From contig NZ_UTBZ01000067.1 in the NCBI RefSeq assembly GCF_900580865.1, positions 1-56,171 of the forward strand: 56,171 bases of DNA, in the 5' to 3' direction. Both the position numbers and the translations under genes were made by a program. Positions 16,569 through 25,057 of this stretch are shown here, piece by piece. The first letter of the stretch is position 1; the number at the start of each line of letters is the position of its first letter. This DNA comes from Pseudomonas viridiflava (GTDB lineage: Bacteria; Pseudomonadota; Gammaproteobacteria; Pseudomonadales; Pseudomonadaceae). The notes below the pieces were generated by a model. The model searched no databases, was not told the origin of the DNA, and saw nothing but the letters and a program-made list of their open reading frames with translations.

Positions 16569-18248
16569 ATGGCCACAATCGACACAGCATCCACCGGCAG
16601 TCCACCGCGCAGCGGCGGCATCACCAAGGAGGAGCGCAAGGTCATCTTCGCTTCGTCTTTGGGCACGGTTTTCGAGTGGTACGACTTTTACCTGTACGGT
16701 TCACTGGCGGCGATCATCGCCAAGCACTTCTTCGCCGGTGTCAACGAAACCACCGCGTTCATTTTTGCCCTGCTCGCCTTTGCCGCCGGGTTCGCGGTGC
16801 GGCCGTTCGGCGCGATTGTGTTCGGCCGGCTCGGCGACATGATCGGGCGCAAGCACACGTTCCTCATCACCATCGTCATCATGGGTGTCTCGACAGCGAT
16901 TGTCGGTATTTTGCCCGGCTACGCGACCATCGGTGTCGCTGCCCCGGTCATCCTGATCACCCTGCGCTTGCTGCAAGGCCTGGCACTGGGCGGCGAGTAT
17001 GGCGGCGCCGCGACCTACGTGGCCGAGCACGCACCGCGCAACAGACGCGGCTTCTTCACTTCCTGGATTCAAACCACCGCGACCCTCGGCCTGTTTCTGT
17101 CGCTGCTGGTGATCCTCGCCTGCCGCACTGCGCTGGGCACTGAAGCCTTCGAGGCGTGGGGCTGGCGAATTCCGTTCCTGCTGTCGATCCTGCTGTTGAT
17201 TGTCTCGGTGTACATCCGCCTGCAACTGAGCGAGTCACCGGTGTTCCAGAAAATGAAGGCTGAAGGCAAGGCGTCGAAAGCGCCGCTGACCGAGTCCTTC
17301 GCGCGCTGGGACAACCTCAAAGTGGTGATCATGTCGCTGCTCGGCGGCACGGCCGGGCAAGCGGTGGTCTGGTACACCGGGCAGTTCTACGCGTTGTTCT
17401 TCCTCCTGCAGACGCTGAAGATCGACCCGCAGACCGCCAACCTGCTGATTGCCGGCTCACTGCTAATCGGTACGCCGTTCTTCGTGATTTTCGGCAGCCT
17501 ATCCGACCGCATCGGGCGCAAGCCTATCATCATGGTCGGCTGCATTCTGGCAGCGCTGACCTACTTCCCGATCTTCCATGCGCTGACCCAGTACGGTAAC
17601 CCCGATGTGTTCATCGCTCAGGAGAAGAACCCGGTCAAAGTGATCGCCAATCCCGACCAGTGCTCCTTCCAGTTCGACCCGGTGGGCAAGGCCAAATTCA
17701 CCAGTTCCTGCGACCTGGCCAAGACCCTGCTGGCGAAACGCGCGATCCCGTATGAAAACGTGATCGCCGAACCGGGCACCGTCGCGCAAGTGCGCATCGG
17801 CGACAAAGTCGTCGAGAGTTTCGAAGGCAGTGCCCTGCCGGCTGCCGACTTCAAGACTCGCAACGATGCGTTCACCGCGACCCTCGGCACTGCGCTCAAG
17901 GAGGCCGGTTATCCGGAGAAAGCCGACCCGGCGAAAACCAATTACCCGATGGTGCTGCTCCTGCTCACCATCCTGGTGATCTACGTGACTATGGTTTATG
18001 GCCCGATCGCGGCGTGGCTGGTCGAGCTGTTCCCGACCCGCATCCGCTACACCTCGATGTCACTGCCGTATCACATCGGCAACGGCTGGTTCGGTGGCTT
18101 CCTGCCGACGGTGGCTTTCGCCATGGTTGCCGCAACCGGGGATATCTACTACGGCTTGTGGTACCCGATCGTGATTGCGGTGATGACGGCGGTACTCGGC
18201 ACGTTCTTCCTGCCGGAAACCAAGGATCGCGACATTCTCAAGGACTGA
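16569..18248 (+). CDS. MHS-family (metabolite:H+ symporter) MFS transporter
   Basis: A 559-residue major-facilitator protein of the MHS branch: SSLGTVFEWYDFYLYGSLA in helix 1, GRLGDMIGRKHTF in loop 2-3, RLLQGLALGGEYGGAATYVA in helix 4 and SDRIGRKPIIMVG in loop 8-9. About 110 mostly polar residues (roughly 350-455, with CSFQFDPVGKAKF and SFEGSALPAADFK) are inserted before the last helices. This makes it longer than ProP or ShiA (about 430-500), as in a known long subgroup of Pseudomonas. Substrate unknown; dicarboxylates, shikimate-like acids or betaines are typical. Single gene, 188 bp after the ABC operon. Confidence 0.88.
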   Translation: MATIDTASTGSPPRSGGITKEERKVIFASSLGTVFEWYDFYLYGSLAAIIAKHFFAGVNETTAFIFALLAFAAGFAVRPFGAIVFGRLGDMIGRKHTFLITIVIMGVSTAIVGILPGYATIGVAAPVILITLRLLQGLALGGEYGGAATYVAEHAPRNRRGFFTSWIQTTATLGLFLSLLVILACRTALGTEAFEAWGWRIPFLLSILLLIVSVYIRLQLSESPVFQKMKAEGKASKAPLTESFARWDNLKVVIMSLLGGTAGQAVVWYTGQFYALFFLLQTLKIDPQTANLLIAGSLLIGTPFFVIFGSLSDRIGRKPIIMVGCILAALTYFPIFHALTQYGNPDVFIAQEKNPVKVIANPDQCSFQFDPVGKAKFTSSCDLAKTLLAKRAIPYENVIAEPGTVAQVRIGDKVVESFEGSALPAADFKTRNDAFTATLGTALKEAGYPEKADPAKTNYPMVLLLLTILVIYVTMVYGPIAAWLVELFPTRIRYTSMSLPYHIGNGWFGGFLPTVAFAMVAATGDIYYGLWYPIVIAVMTAVLGTFFLPETKDRDILKD

Positions 18249-18260
18249 AAACCGTCAGCG

Positions 18261-18286
18261 CGCCCTCTCCACCGCGGGAGGGCGCC
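18261..18286. terminator. GC-rich hairpin after the MHS transporter gene
   Basis: GCGCCCTC and GAGGGCGC arms 12 bp downstream of the stop codon. There is no T run, so termination is plausible but not certain. Confidence 0.4.
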
Positions 18287-18366
18287 ATTCGGCACAGCCT
18301 GGCAAAAATATCGAACGCCTACCGCACTGCCGGCCTCCAATGTTTACACCACTGGAGGTCACCAAC

Positions 18367-18582
18367 ATGAACAGCGACGATAAAACCCCGAACGCCCCGC
18401 CCACCGACACGTCCGGCGAACCGGTGAATGTGGTCGAGCGCGATCTTGCAGACCGGGACGATGACACCGAAGCCGTGGATAAGGTCATCACGCCCTCGTC
18501 CACAAGAGTGAAGGAGCAAGACGCCGAAACGCTGCAGCGCAAGATCGATGAAATCGAACGCAAAGTGGCCGATGGTAATTAG
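18367..18582 (+). CDS. Small acidic hypothetical protein
   Basis: A 71-residue highly charged, proline- and aspartate-rich protein (MNSDDKTPNAPPTDTSG; C-terminal helix LQRKIDEIERKVADGN). Start at 18367 is supported by CTGGAGGTCACCAAC; the ATG 27 bp upstream lacks a site. No domain recognised. Likely soluble and partly disordered with a short C-terminal coiled segment. Confidence 0.65.
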   Translation: MNSDDKTPNAPPTDTSGEPVNVVERDLADRDDDTEAVDKVITPSSTRVKEQDAETLQRKIDEIERKVADGN

Positions 18583-18620
18583 TGGTATTGAAGGCGATCG
18601 CAACCGTCTGCTGGCTCTAC

Positions 18621-18780
18621 CCCCTCACCCCAGCCCTCTCCCCCAAGGGGGCGAGGGGGAAAGGGAGCCGATTTGTGTGCTCTTCAAATCTTGCGTTCAA
18701 CTCGGTATTTCAAGTCGGCGTTACTTGCGTGGGCAACGCGGTCAGTCCCCTCTCCCTCTGGGAGAGGGCTAGGGTGAGGG
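18621..18780. repeat. CCCTCACCC-type interspersed repeat, copy 1 (reverse orientation)
   Basis: A 160-bp element bounded by imperfect inverted ends CCCCTCACCCCAGCCCTC and GAGGGCTAGGGTGAGGG. Its interior (TTCAACTCGGTATTTCAAGTCGG) is the reverse complement of the interiors of the copies at 31480 and 35443. Its right end supplies the last bases and the TAG stop of the minus-strand DUF72 gene. Confidence 0.75.
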
Positions 18781-19539
18781 CTTCTTCGCCGGGTTGAGTT
18801 TCACGGCCGCACCTATCTGCTCCCAATCGGCCGTCAGTGTGGCCAGCGTCAAGGCGTTTCCCAGCGCTGCGCCGCTGGCGGTGTTGTCGAATATGCACCA
18901 GGTCGCAGCACCTGCTGCGGCCGCTGATTGCAGAGCTTGTGCGAGGTTTTGCAGATAAGGGGAATCGTAGGCGCTGTGGTATATGCGCGGCGAGCCGTGC
19001 AGTCGCCAATACTGTGTGCCGCTCCAGCCCTTGGGCGACAAATCATTGCTGATACGCGAGGGATCGACTGCTGCCTGAGTGATCTGCCAAGTCATCAACA
19101 TCGGCTCAGCGATAACCCATGATTCATGCCGTGGCTCGAGCACCACAGGGCCGGAAAACCGCTGACGCAGTGTCGTGAAAAAGGCTTCGGCGATGGTGGC
19201 GTCGAACGCCAGCGATGGCGGCAATTGCACCAACAAGCAGCCAAGGCGCCCGCCCAACCCTCCGCACTCAGTCAGGAATTTATCCAGCGCCGCCTCGCAA
19301 CCCGCCAGACGTAATTCATGGGTGATGTGTTTGGGTATTTTCACCGAAAAGCGAAAGTCTTCCGGTACGTCATCTGCCCAGCGTTCATAGGTTTGCCGAC
19401 GGTGCGGGCGGTAGAACGAGCTGTTGATTTCCACGCCATTGAGGCGCGAGGCATAGCGCTGTAAATGCGTGCCCTCTACGGGAAATGCCGGCCAATGCTC
19501 GCGCCCCAGACTCCAGCCTGCACAGCCCACGAAAATCAT
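18769..19539 (-). CDS. DUF72 domain-containing protein
   Basis: A 256-residue TIM-barrel-like protein of the DUF72/YecE family: MIFVGCAGWSLGREHWPAFP, ASRLNGVEINSSFYRPHRRQ, WADDVPEDFRFSVKIPKHIT and VLEPRHESW, with the late WCIFDNTASG. Function unknown. The start at 19539 follows AGAGGTAAGTT; a longer frame reaching 19623 would run into the palindromic repeat and is not credible. The 3' end lies inside a repeat: the stop TAG (18769-18771 on the minus strand) belongs to the repeat's inverted end and the terminal residues AKKPSP are partly repeat-encoded. Confidence 0.85.
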   Translation of the reverse strand: MIFVGCAGWSLGREHWPAFPVEGTHLQRYASRLNGVEINSSFYRPHRRQTYERWADDVPEDFRFSVKIPKHITHELRLAGCEAALDKFLTECGGLGGRLGCLLVQLPPSLAFDATIAEAFFTTLRQRFSGPVVLEPRHESWVIAEPMLMTWQITQAAVDPSRISNDLSPKGWSGTQYWRLHGSPRIYHSAYDSPYLQNLAQALQSAAAAGAATWCIFDNTASGAALGNALTLATLTADWEQIGAAVKLNPAKKPSP

Positions 19540-19571
19540 CAACTTACCTCTTGTCGTGCCCACTCGATCGG

Positions 19572-19676
19572 TGATCGTTCCCACGCGCAGCAAAGGAATG
19601 TTGCCCGTGACGCTCCGCGTCACTGGACGCAGAGCGTCCCTAGAGGCATTCCCACGCAGAGCGTTGGAACGATCAA
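19572..19676. repeat. Nested palindromic intergenic repeat (GATCGTTCC type)
   Basis: Outer arms TGATCGTTCC and GGAACGATCA enclose two further hairpins, GTGACGC-tcc-GCGTCAC (19607-19623) and GGACGC/GCGTCC-like arms. This is a familiar intergenic palindrome of fluorescent pseudomonads. It lies between the DUF72 gene and the 3' end of the ThDP enzyme gene. Confidence 0.75.
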
Positions 19677-19698
19677 CAGTTGTCTGTCGATTTACCGG

Positions 19699-21486
19699 TT
19701 ATTTTTTGCCGGGCAACACGGCGCCCAGCACCTGTTTCGCGGTCTGCACGATCACCCCGACCTCATCCGGATCGCCCTTGAGCAGCGTCGTGGCGAACTT
19801 CTTCGCCTGCTCAAGCTTGATGTGCGGCGGCAAGGGCGGCACGTTCGGGTCGGTCTTGAACTCAATCACCACCGGCACTTCCGAGGCCAGTGCCTTTTCC
19901 CAGGCAGCGGCGACGTCTTCTTCGCGATCGACAAAAATGCCTTTCAGGCCAATGGAAATGGCAAACAAGTGATAAGGCACGTCGGGAATACTTTGCGAAG
20001 CTTCAAACTTCGGATCGCCCTCCATCACCCGCTGCTCCCACGTCACCTGATTGAGGTCCTCGTTGTTGAACACCGCGCAAATCCATTTCGGACTCGCCCA
20101 TTGCCGCCAGTATTTGGCGACGGTAATCAGTTCGGCCATGTTGTTCATCTGCATCGCACCGTCGCCCACCAGTGCAATCACTGCACGCTCGGGGTAGGCG
20201 AATTTGGCGGCAATCGCGTAAGGCACTGCAGCGCCCATGGACGCCAGGCCACCGGACAATGAGCACTGCATGCCACGGCGGATTTTCAGATCGCGGGCAA
20301 ACCAATTGGCGCACGAGCCGGAGTCGCTGGTGATAATCGCCTCATCGGGCAGGCGCGGCGACAGCTCATATACCACCCTTTGCGGGTTGACCGGGTCGGC
20401 TTTGGCCATCGCACGTCTTTCCAGGGTTTTCTCCCAGCTAGCGCGCCAGCCTTCGACTTTCTTGCGCCACTTGCTGGAGGTTTTCTGTTCGAGCAGTGGT
20501 AGTAACGCGGCGAGAGTTTCCGCCGAATCGCCGACCAGATTGACTTCCATCGGGTAGCGCAGACTGAGCATGTCAGGCTGCAAATCGATCTGCACGCCAC
20601 GGGCCTGACCTTCCTTGGGCAGGAACTCGGAGTACGGAAAACCCGAACCGATCATTAACAAGGTGTCGCATTCGCTCATCAATTTGTAGCTGGGTTCAGT
20701 GCCGAGCAGGCCAATGCTGCCGGTGACCCAAGGCAGATCGTCGGGCAGCACGGCTTTGCCCAGCAGCGCCTTGGCAACGCCGGCGCCGAGTTTTTCCGCC
20801 ACCGCGATGACTTCATCAGTCGCTTGCAATGCCCCGGCGCCAACCAGAATCGCGACCTTTTCGCCCGCGTTCAAAACTTCGGCGGCACGCTGCAGATCGG
20901 CGTCATAAGGCAGCACTTTGGGTTTCGTATAACCCACACCCGAATGCGCGGTGCCATGGGCGCGCGCCGGTGCTTGGTATTTCAGCTCCTGCAAATCGTT
21001 GGGCAGAATCAGCGCGGTCACCCGACGCTCCCCCACAGCCGTGCGCACTGCCCGATCGAGCAAATGCCGCACCTGCGAAGGCGCCGACGCCTGCTGCACA
21101 AATGCCCCGGCGACGTCCTTGAACATCGACACCAGATCCAGCTCTTGCTGATAGTGACTGCCGAGCGCCGTGCGCGCCTGCTGACCGACGATGGCCAACA
21201 CCGGCATGTGGTCCATGCGTGCGTCGTAGAGGCCGGTAATCAGATGTGAAGCGCCCGGCCCGGATGTGGCGATGCACACACCCAACTCACCGGTAAACTT
21301 GGCATGCGCCGAGGCCATGAACGCAGCCATTTCTTCATGCCGCGCCTGAACGAATTCGATTTTGCCCTTGGCCCGGCTGAGCGCGCCGAACACGCCGTTG
21401 ATGCCATCACCCGGATAGCCGAAAATCCGCGTAACGCCCCACTCGCTGAGCCGTTCAACCAGAAAATCTCCCACTGTCATCGTCAT
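19699..21486 (-). CDS. Thiamine diphosphate-requiring enzyme (pyruvate oxidase/acetolactate synthase-like)
   Basis: A 595-residue three-domain ThDP enzyme. The N-terminal PYR domain includes FGYPGDGINGVFGAL and ARHEEMAAFMASAHAK with the conserved glutamate. A central domain follows. The C-terminal PP domain carries the ThDP/Mg site GDGAMQMNNMAELITVAKYW...NNEDLNQVTWEQ. Nearest in feel to PoxB-like and 'thiamine pyrophosphate-requiring' proteins rather than biosynthetic IlvB; no small regulatory subunit gene is adjacent. Probable reaction: decarboxylation of pyruvate or another 2-oxoacid. Start ATG 21486 has GACGAGGATC before it; ATG at 21480 is possible. Confidence 0.85.
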   Translation of the reverse strand: MTMTVGDFLVERLSEWGVTRIFGYPGDGINGVFGALSRAKGKIEFVQARHEEMAAFMASAHAKFTGELGVCIATSGPGASHLITGLYDARMDHMPVLAIVGQQARTALGSHYQQELDLVSMFKDVAGAFVQQASAPSQVRHLLDRAVRTAVGERRVTALILPNDLQELKYQAPARAHGTAHSGVGYTKPKVLPYDADLQRAAEVLNAGEKVAILVGAGALQATDEVIAVAEKLGAGVAKALLGKAVLPDDLPWVTGSIGLLGTEPSYKLMSECDTLLMIGSGFPYSEFLPKEGQARGVQIDLQPDMLSLRYPMEVNLVGDSAETLAALLPLLEQKTSSKWRKKVEGWRASWEKTLERRAMAKADPVNPQRVVYELSPRLPDEAIITSDSGSCANWFARDLKIRRGMQCSLSGGLASMGAAVPYAIAAKFAYPERAVIALVGDGAMQMNNMAELITVAKYWRQWASPKWICAVFNNEDLNQVTWEQRVMEGDPKFEASQSIPDVPYHLFAISIGLKGIFVDREEDVAAAWEKALASEVPVVIEFKTDPNVPPLPPHIKLEQAKKFATTLLKGDPDEVGVIVQTAKQVLGAVLPGKK

Positions 21487-21672
21487 CTCGATCCTCGTCT
21501 TTCTCCGCTGCATGGAGCTGTCCCGGCAGAACATCTGCCAAGAGGTGTAAGGGTCTGGACAGTGGGGTTGTCAGCGAAGTTTCGATGGATTTCCCCGAGC
21601 CGCCCCTTGTTTGCGAAAACCTTGGTCAGGCCGGCACAAGCGCCCATCGATATTGCCAAGGACAAAACAGAG

Positions 21673-22443
21673 ATGGATTTACCAGCAGCATGGCGCCGCC
21701 AATTTGCCGATGCGGCCATTGAACAACAGTCCATTGGCGAATCGCGCGCTGATGTATGGCGGGTTACGCCTGTCGGGGCAGCGTCGCAGTTCATCAAAGC
21801 CGAACAGGTGATGACCTGGGGCGAGTTGCCCGGTGAAGTGCAGCGGCTCCGCTGGATGGCGACTCAGGACTTGCCGGCGCCGCGTGTGCTCGACACCACC
21901 ACGCAAGCGGATCACAACTGGCTGTTGATGACCGCCGTCGCGGGTCGGGATCTGGCCAGCAGCGCACACCTAACGTCGCAGCAGATCGTCACGCTCGCGG
22001 CGCAGGCGCTGCGCACGCTTCACGCGGTCGAGATCGACAATTGCCCGTTCGATCACTGCCTCGAGCAGAAGATCAAACGGGCTCGCGAACACCTGCTCGC
22101 CGGGCTGATTGATGAAGAAGACTTCGACGACGCTCGCCTTGGGCAATCCGCCGAAGCCGTGTTCCAGCAGATGCTCGCCGCACGCCCGACGCACGAGGAT
22201 CTGGTGGTGACCCACGGCGATGCGTGCCTGCCCAATCTGCTCGCTGACGATGGCCGCTTCAGCGGATTTGTCGACTGCGGACGGCTGGGTGTCGCTGACC
22301 GCTATCAGGATTTGGCGTTGGCCGCCCACAGCATCACGGACAACCTCGGCGCGCAGTGGCTGCCGTTGTTTTTCGAGGTGTATGGCGTGGAGCCGGATCT
22401 GCGGCGGATCGCCTTTTATCAGTTGCTTGACGAGTTTTTCTGA
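21673..22443 (+). CDS. Aminoglycoside 3'-phosphotransferase, APH(3')-II-like
   Basis: A 256-residue kinase with the APH(3') active-site block VTHGDACLPNLLADDGRFSG and FVDCGRLGVADRYQDLALA, and a C-terminus FYQLLDEFF that matches the neo/APH(3')-II type closely. Such enzymes phosphorylate the 3'-hydroxyl of kanamycin or neomycin with ATP; chromosomal members occur in Pseudomonas (aph(3')-IIb of P. aeruginosa). No mobile element flanks it, so it looks intrinsic. The ribosome site before ATG 21673 is weak (AACAGAG); an upstream alternative start is possible. It is divergent from the ThDP gene across about 186 bp. Confidence 0.85.
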   Translation: MDLPAAWRRQFADAAIEQQSIGESRADVWRVTPVGAASQFIKAEQVMTWGELPGEVQRLRWMATQDLPAPRVLDTTTQADHNWLLMTAVAGRDLASSAHLTSQQIVTLAAQALRTLHAVEIDNCPFDHCLEQKIKRAREHLLAGLIDEEDFDDARLGQSAEAVFQQMLAARPTHEDLVVTHGDACLPNLLADDGRFSGFVDCGRLGVADRYQDLALAAHSITDNLGAQWLPLFFEVYGVEPDLRRIAFYQLLDEFF

Positions 22444-22479
22444 GGCATCCACAAGCCCTGTCGGTCGGCGGTGAGGCCA

Positions 22480-22545
22480 TTCGCGAGCAAGCTCGCTCCC
22501 ACAGGGGGCTTGCGTCGCAAATGTGGGAGCGAGCCTGCTCGCGAA
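22480..22545. repeat. Pair of inverted REP sequences
   Basis: TTCGCGAGCAAGCTCGCTCC (from 22480) and GGAGCGAGCCTGCTCGCGAA (to 22545) form a facing pair, the standard Pseudomonas REP doublet. It lies just after the phosphotransferase gene. Confidence 0.85.
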
Positions 22546-22579
22546 GACGTCAGAACAGTCACTACTGACATGGAGGCTT

Positions 22580-22855
22580 TCAACGATGCGGATGCACCGT
22601 CCACGCCACCAGTTTCACCACGATCGGCCGCACGACGAGGATGCACAGGAACGCGATCGGCATCGCCAGCTTGTAGGCGTGCAAGGCATTACTCAGGTAG
22701 TCGTTATCAATCCCCGAATTGGCGGCGGTGATCACCAGCGACATCAGAAACGCCATGATCGTCGCCATGTACAAGGCAAACACATACGGCGTGGCGCGGG
22801 GCGACAGCTTGCGGCGGCTGATGATCTGGGCTTCGGCGCTTGTTCTTTGATTCAT
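22580..22855 (-). CDS. DUF2798 family small membrane protein
   Basis: A 91-residue protein with two membrane helices (TPYVFALYMATIMAFLMSLV and YKLAMPIAFLCILVVRPIVV), matching DUF2798. Function unknown. Start at 22855 is preceded by GGATGGAAAAG. It is divergent from the LysR gene at 22979 across 123 bp and is the likely target of that regulator. Confidence 0.78.
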   Translation of the reverse strand: MNQRTSAEAQIISRRKLSPRATPYVFALYMATIMAFLMSLVITAANSGIDNDYLSNALHAYKLAMPIAFLCILVVRPIVVKLVAWTVHPHR

Positions 22856-22978
22856 ATGGCTTTTCCATCCATTGACAGGGAGAGCGCACGTTAGCAAAGC
22901 CGCCCCCGAGCAACTAGACGCTCAACCGCAGGTACTTTATAAAGCAGAACTTACGAATCCACCCTCGGCAGGACACGG

Positions 22979-23890
22979 ATGAATCTGTTAGCGGCGATTG
23001 CCAGTTTTATCAAAGTGGTCGAGTCCGGCTCGATCGTCGGCGCCGCGAAGACGCTGGGCGTGAGCGCTGCAGCGGTGAGCCAGACGATCAATCGGCTGGA
23101 AGCGCACCTCGGCGTGCGTTTGCTGCAACGCACCACACGCAGCATGGCGCTCACCGAAAACGGTGCGGTGTACTACGAGAAAGTGCGGAAAATTGCGGCG
23201 GATCTGGAAGCCGCGCAAAGTTCGATCAACTGCGCTGAAACCGAGTTGCAGGGACGGTTGAGCATTGCCTCGACCTCCGCGTTCGGCCGCCATGTGCTGG
23301 CCTCGCTGATCGCCGGTTTCGCTGCACAGCACCCGCGCCTGCTCATCGAACTCTCGACCACCAACGGCAAGATCAACCACATCCAGGACGGCATCGACCT
23401 GAGCCTGCGGATCAAGCCGCAACTGGAGGACGGCATCGTCGCGCGCAAGATCGTTTCACTGCCCTTCATCATGTGCGCCGCACCGGCCTATCTTCAGCGC
23501 GCCGGGTGGCCGCAATCGCCGGACGATCTGCAAAATCATGCCTGCCTGGCTTTTCGTTATCCCCTGGACGGACGTTTTCTGCGCTGGAGTTTCATCCGCG
23601 ACGGCCAGCGTTTCGACGCGCCTGTCAATGCCACCGCCATCAGTGATGACATCGATGCGCTGGCGCAAATGGCGGTCCACGGGGCCGGGATCACGCGACT
23701 GGCGGAGTTTGTTGCGGCGCCGTATCTGGCGAGCGGGCAATTGGTGCCGCTGTTTGAACACAGCGTCGTCCAGCCAATGGACATCTACGCCTGCGTCCAG
23801 GAACGCGCGGCAATGACGCCCAAGGTCAAAGCCTTTCTGGATTATCTGGGCGCGCATCTGGCCGCGCGCTGGCCAATGGAAAATGTTTAA
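22979..23890 (+). CDS. LysR-family transcriptional regulator
   Basis: A 303-residue LysR protein: MNLLAAIASFIKVVESGSIV, then GVSAAAVSQTINRLEAHLG (HTH) and QRTTRSMALTENG. The effector domain ends with YACVQERAAMTPKVKAFLDY. It belongs to the AaeR/PA0477-like branch. It diverges from the DUF2798 gene. The ligand is unknown. Confidence 0.87.
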   Translation: MNLLAAIASFIKVVESGSIVGAAKTLGVSAAAVSQTINRLEAHLGVRLLQRTTRSMALTENGAVYYEKVRKIAADLEAAQSSINCAETELQGRLSIASTSAFGRHVLASLIAGFAAQHPRLLIELSTTNGKINHIQDGIDLSLRIKPQLEDGIVARKIVSLPFIMCAAPAYLQRAGWPQSPDDLQNHACLAFRYPLDGRFLRWSFIRDGQRFDAPVNATAISDDIDALAQMAVHGAGITRLAEFVAAPYLASGQLVPLFEHSVVQPMDIYACVQERAAMTPKVKAFLDYLGAHLAARWPMENV

Positions 23891-23978
23891 GACGCAGGGC
23901 TCAAAGAGGCTCGCTGAAGCGCGCGAAATCGGGCAAAGTCCACCTCGCCCATTCGGCCCATCACGGAAGATAACAACA

Positions 23979-25055
23979 ATGAAAAAGTCTCTCGGCGCTC
24001 TGCTGCTGTTCTGCTTGAGCTGCCACGTATTCGCAGACACCCGCCCCGTCGGTTTCCAGTACGCCACGCTGGCGGATCCGCGCAACGAGCGCCCTGTGGA
24101 AATGGTCGTCTGGTACCCGAGTGCGACCACCGATGCGACGCCACAATTGTTCGGCGACAACCCGGTATTCGTTGGCGCCCCTGCGGCCCTCGACGCACCC
24201 GCCGCCAAGGGCGAGCATCCATTGGTGGTGCTTTCCCACGGCAATGGCGGAAGCTGGATCAACCAGACCTGGCTGGCCAGTGCGCTGGCGCATCAGGGGT
24301 ACATCGTCGCGGCAGTCAATCATCCCGGCACCACCAGCCGCGATCGCAGCCCACAAGCGGCGGCACAACTGTGGCAACGTCCGGTCGACCTCAGCCGGGC
24401 CATCGACGCGGTGACCGCGCAACCGGAAAAATTCGGCGCGGTGGCCAAGGATCGCATTGCCATCGTTGGCCATTCTCTCGGCGGCTGGACCGTGCTCGAA
24501 GCCGGCGGCGCGCGCTTCGACCCCGAGCGTTTTGCCGAAGACTGCAAAGTCCATTTGCAACTGGCCAGTTGCACGGCGTACCAACAAATGAACACGGCTA
24601 GCACCGCGCAATCGAAAGCCCGGCTGGCGGCCGACTGGCGTGACAAGCGCGTCACTGCCGTGGTTTCACTAGACCTGGGTCTGTCTCGCGGGATGACCGA
24701 TGCCAGTCTGGCAAACTACCCCGTGCCGATCCTGGTGATCGCTGCCGGTGTACCGTCGAAGGAGCTGCCCGCTCAGCTGGAATCTGTCGATTTGGCCAAA
24801 CGTCTGCCGAAAACCTCATCGCGTTATATCGAAATCAGCGACGCCAGTCACTTCACCTTTATGGCGATCTGCAAACCTGGCGCCGTGGCGATGCTCGACG
24901 AAGACGTGCCGGGCGACAGTATTATCTGTACCGATGGCGAAGGTGGCCGGCCGCGCGCACAGATCCAGCAGCAAGTGATTTCCCTGATCAGCGATTTCCT
25001 CGCACAGTCACCTGGCAGCCTGAAACAAACCGTCACTTACAAGGAACCGCAATAA
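23979..25055 (+). CDS. Secreted alpha/beta hydrolase (dienelactone hydrolase / PAF-acetylhydrolase-like)
   Basis: A 358-residue protein with a signal peptide (KKSLGALLLFCLSCHVFA) and an alpha/beta-hydrolase core. The nucleophile elbow is GHSLGGWTVLEAGG, an oxyanion-region motif is VLSHGNGGSW, and a late DASHFTFMAICK supplies the catalytic histidine. Similar predicted dienelactone hydrolases are periplasmic or secreted esterases of unknown substrate. Start at 23979 has GGAAGATAAC; a longer frame from 23883 overlaps the LysR gene and lacks the signal peptide at its start. The GFA gene begins 2 bp after the stop. Confidence 0.82.
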   Translation: MKKSLGALLLFCLSCHVFADTRPVGFQYATLADPRNERPVEMVVWYPSATTDATPQLFGDNPVFVGAPAALDAPAAKGEHPLVVLSHGNGGSWINQTWLASALAHQGYIVAAVNHPGTTSRDRSPQAAAQLWQRPVDLSRAIDAVTAQPEKFGAVAKDRIAIVGHSLGGWTVLEAGGARFDPERFAEDCKVHLQLASCTAYQQMNTASTAQSKARLAADWRDKRVTAVVSLDLGLSRGMTDASLANYPVPILVIAAGVPSKELPAQLESVDLAKRLPKTSSRYIEISDASHFTFMAICKPGAVAMLDEDVPGDSIICTDGEGGRPRAQIQQQVISLISDFLAQSPGSLKQTVTYKEPQ

Positions 25056-25057
25056 CA

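Noticed and set aside
15580..16605. 341-codon minus-strand frame
   Set aside because: Antisense to the second ABC permease, whose membrane segments and EAA loop are clear.
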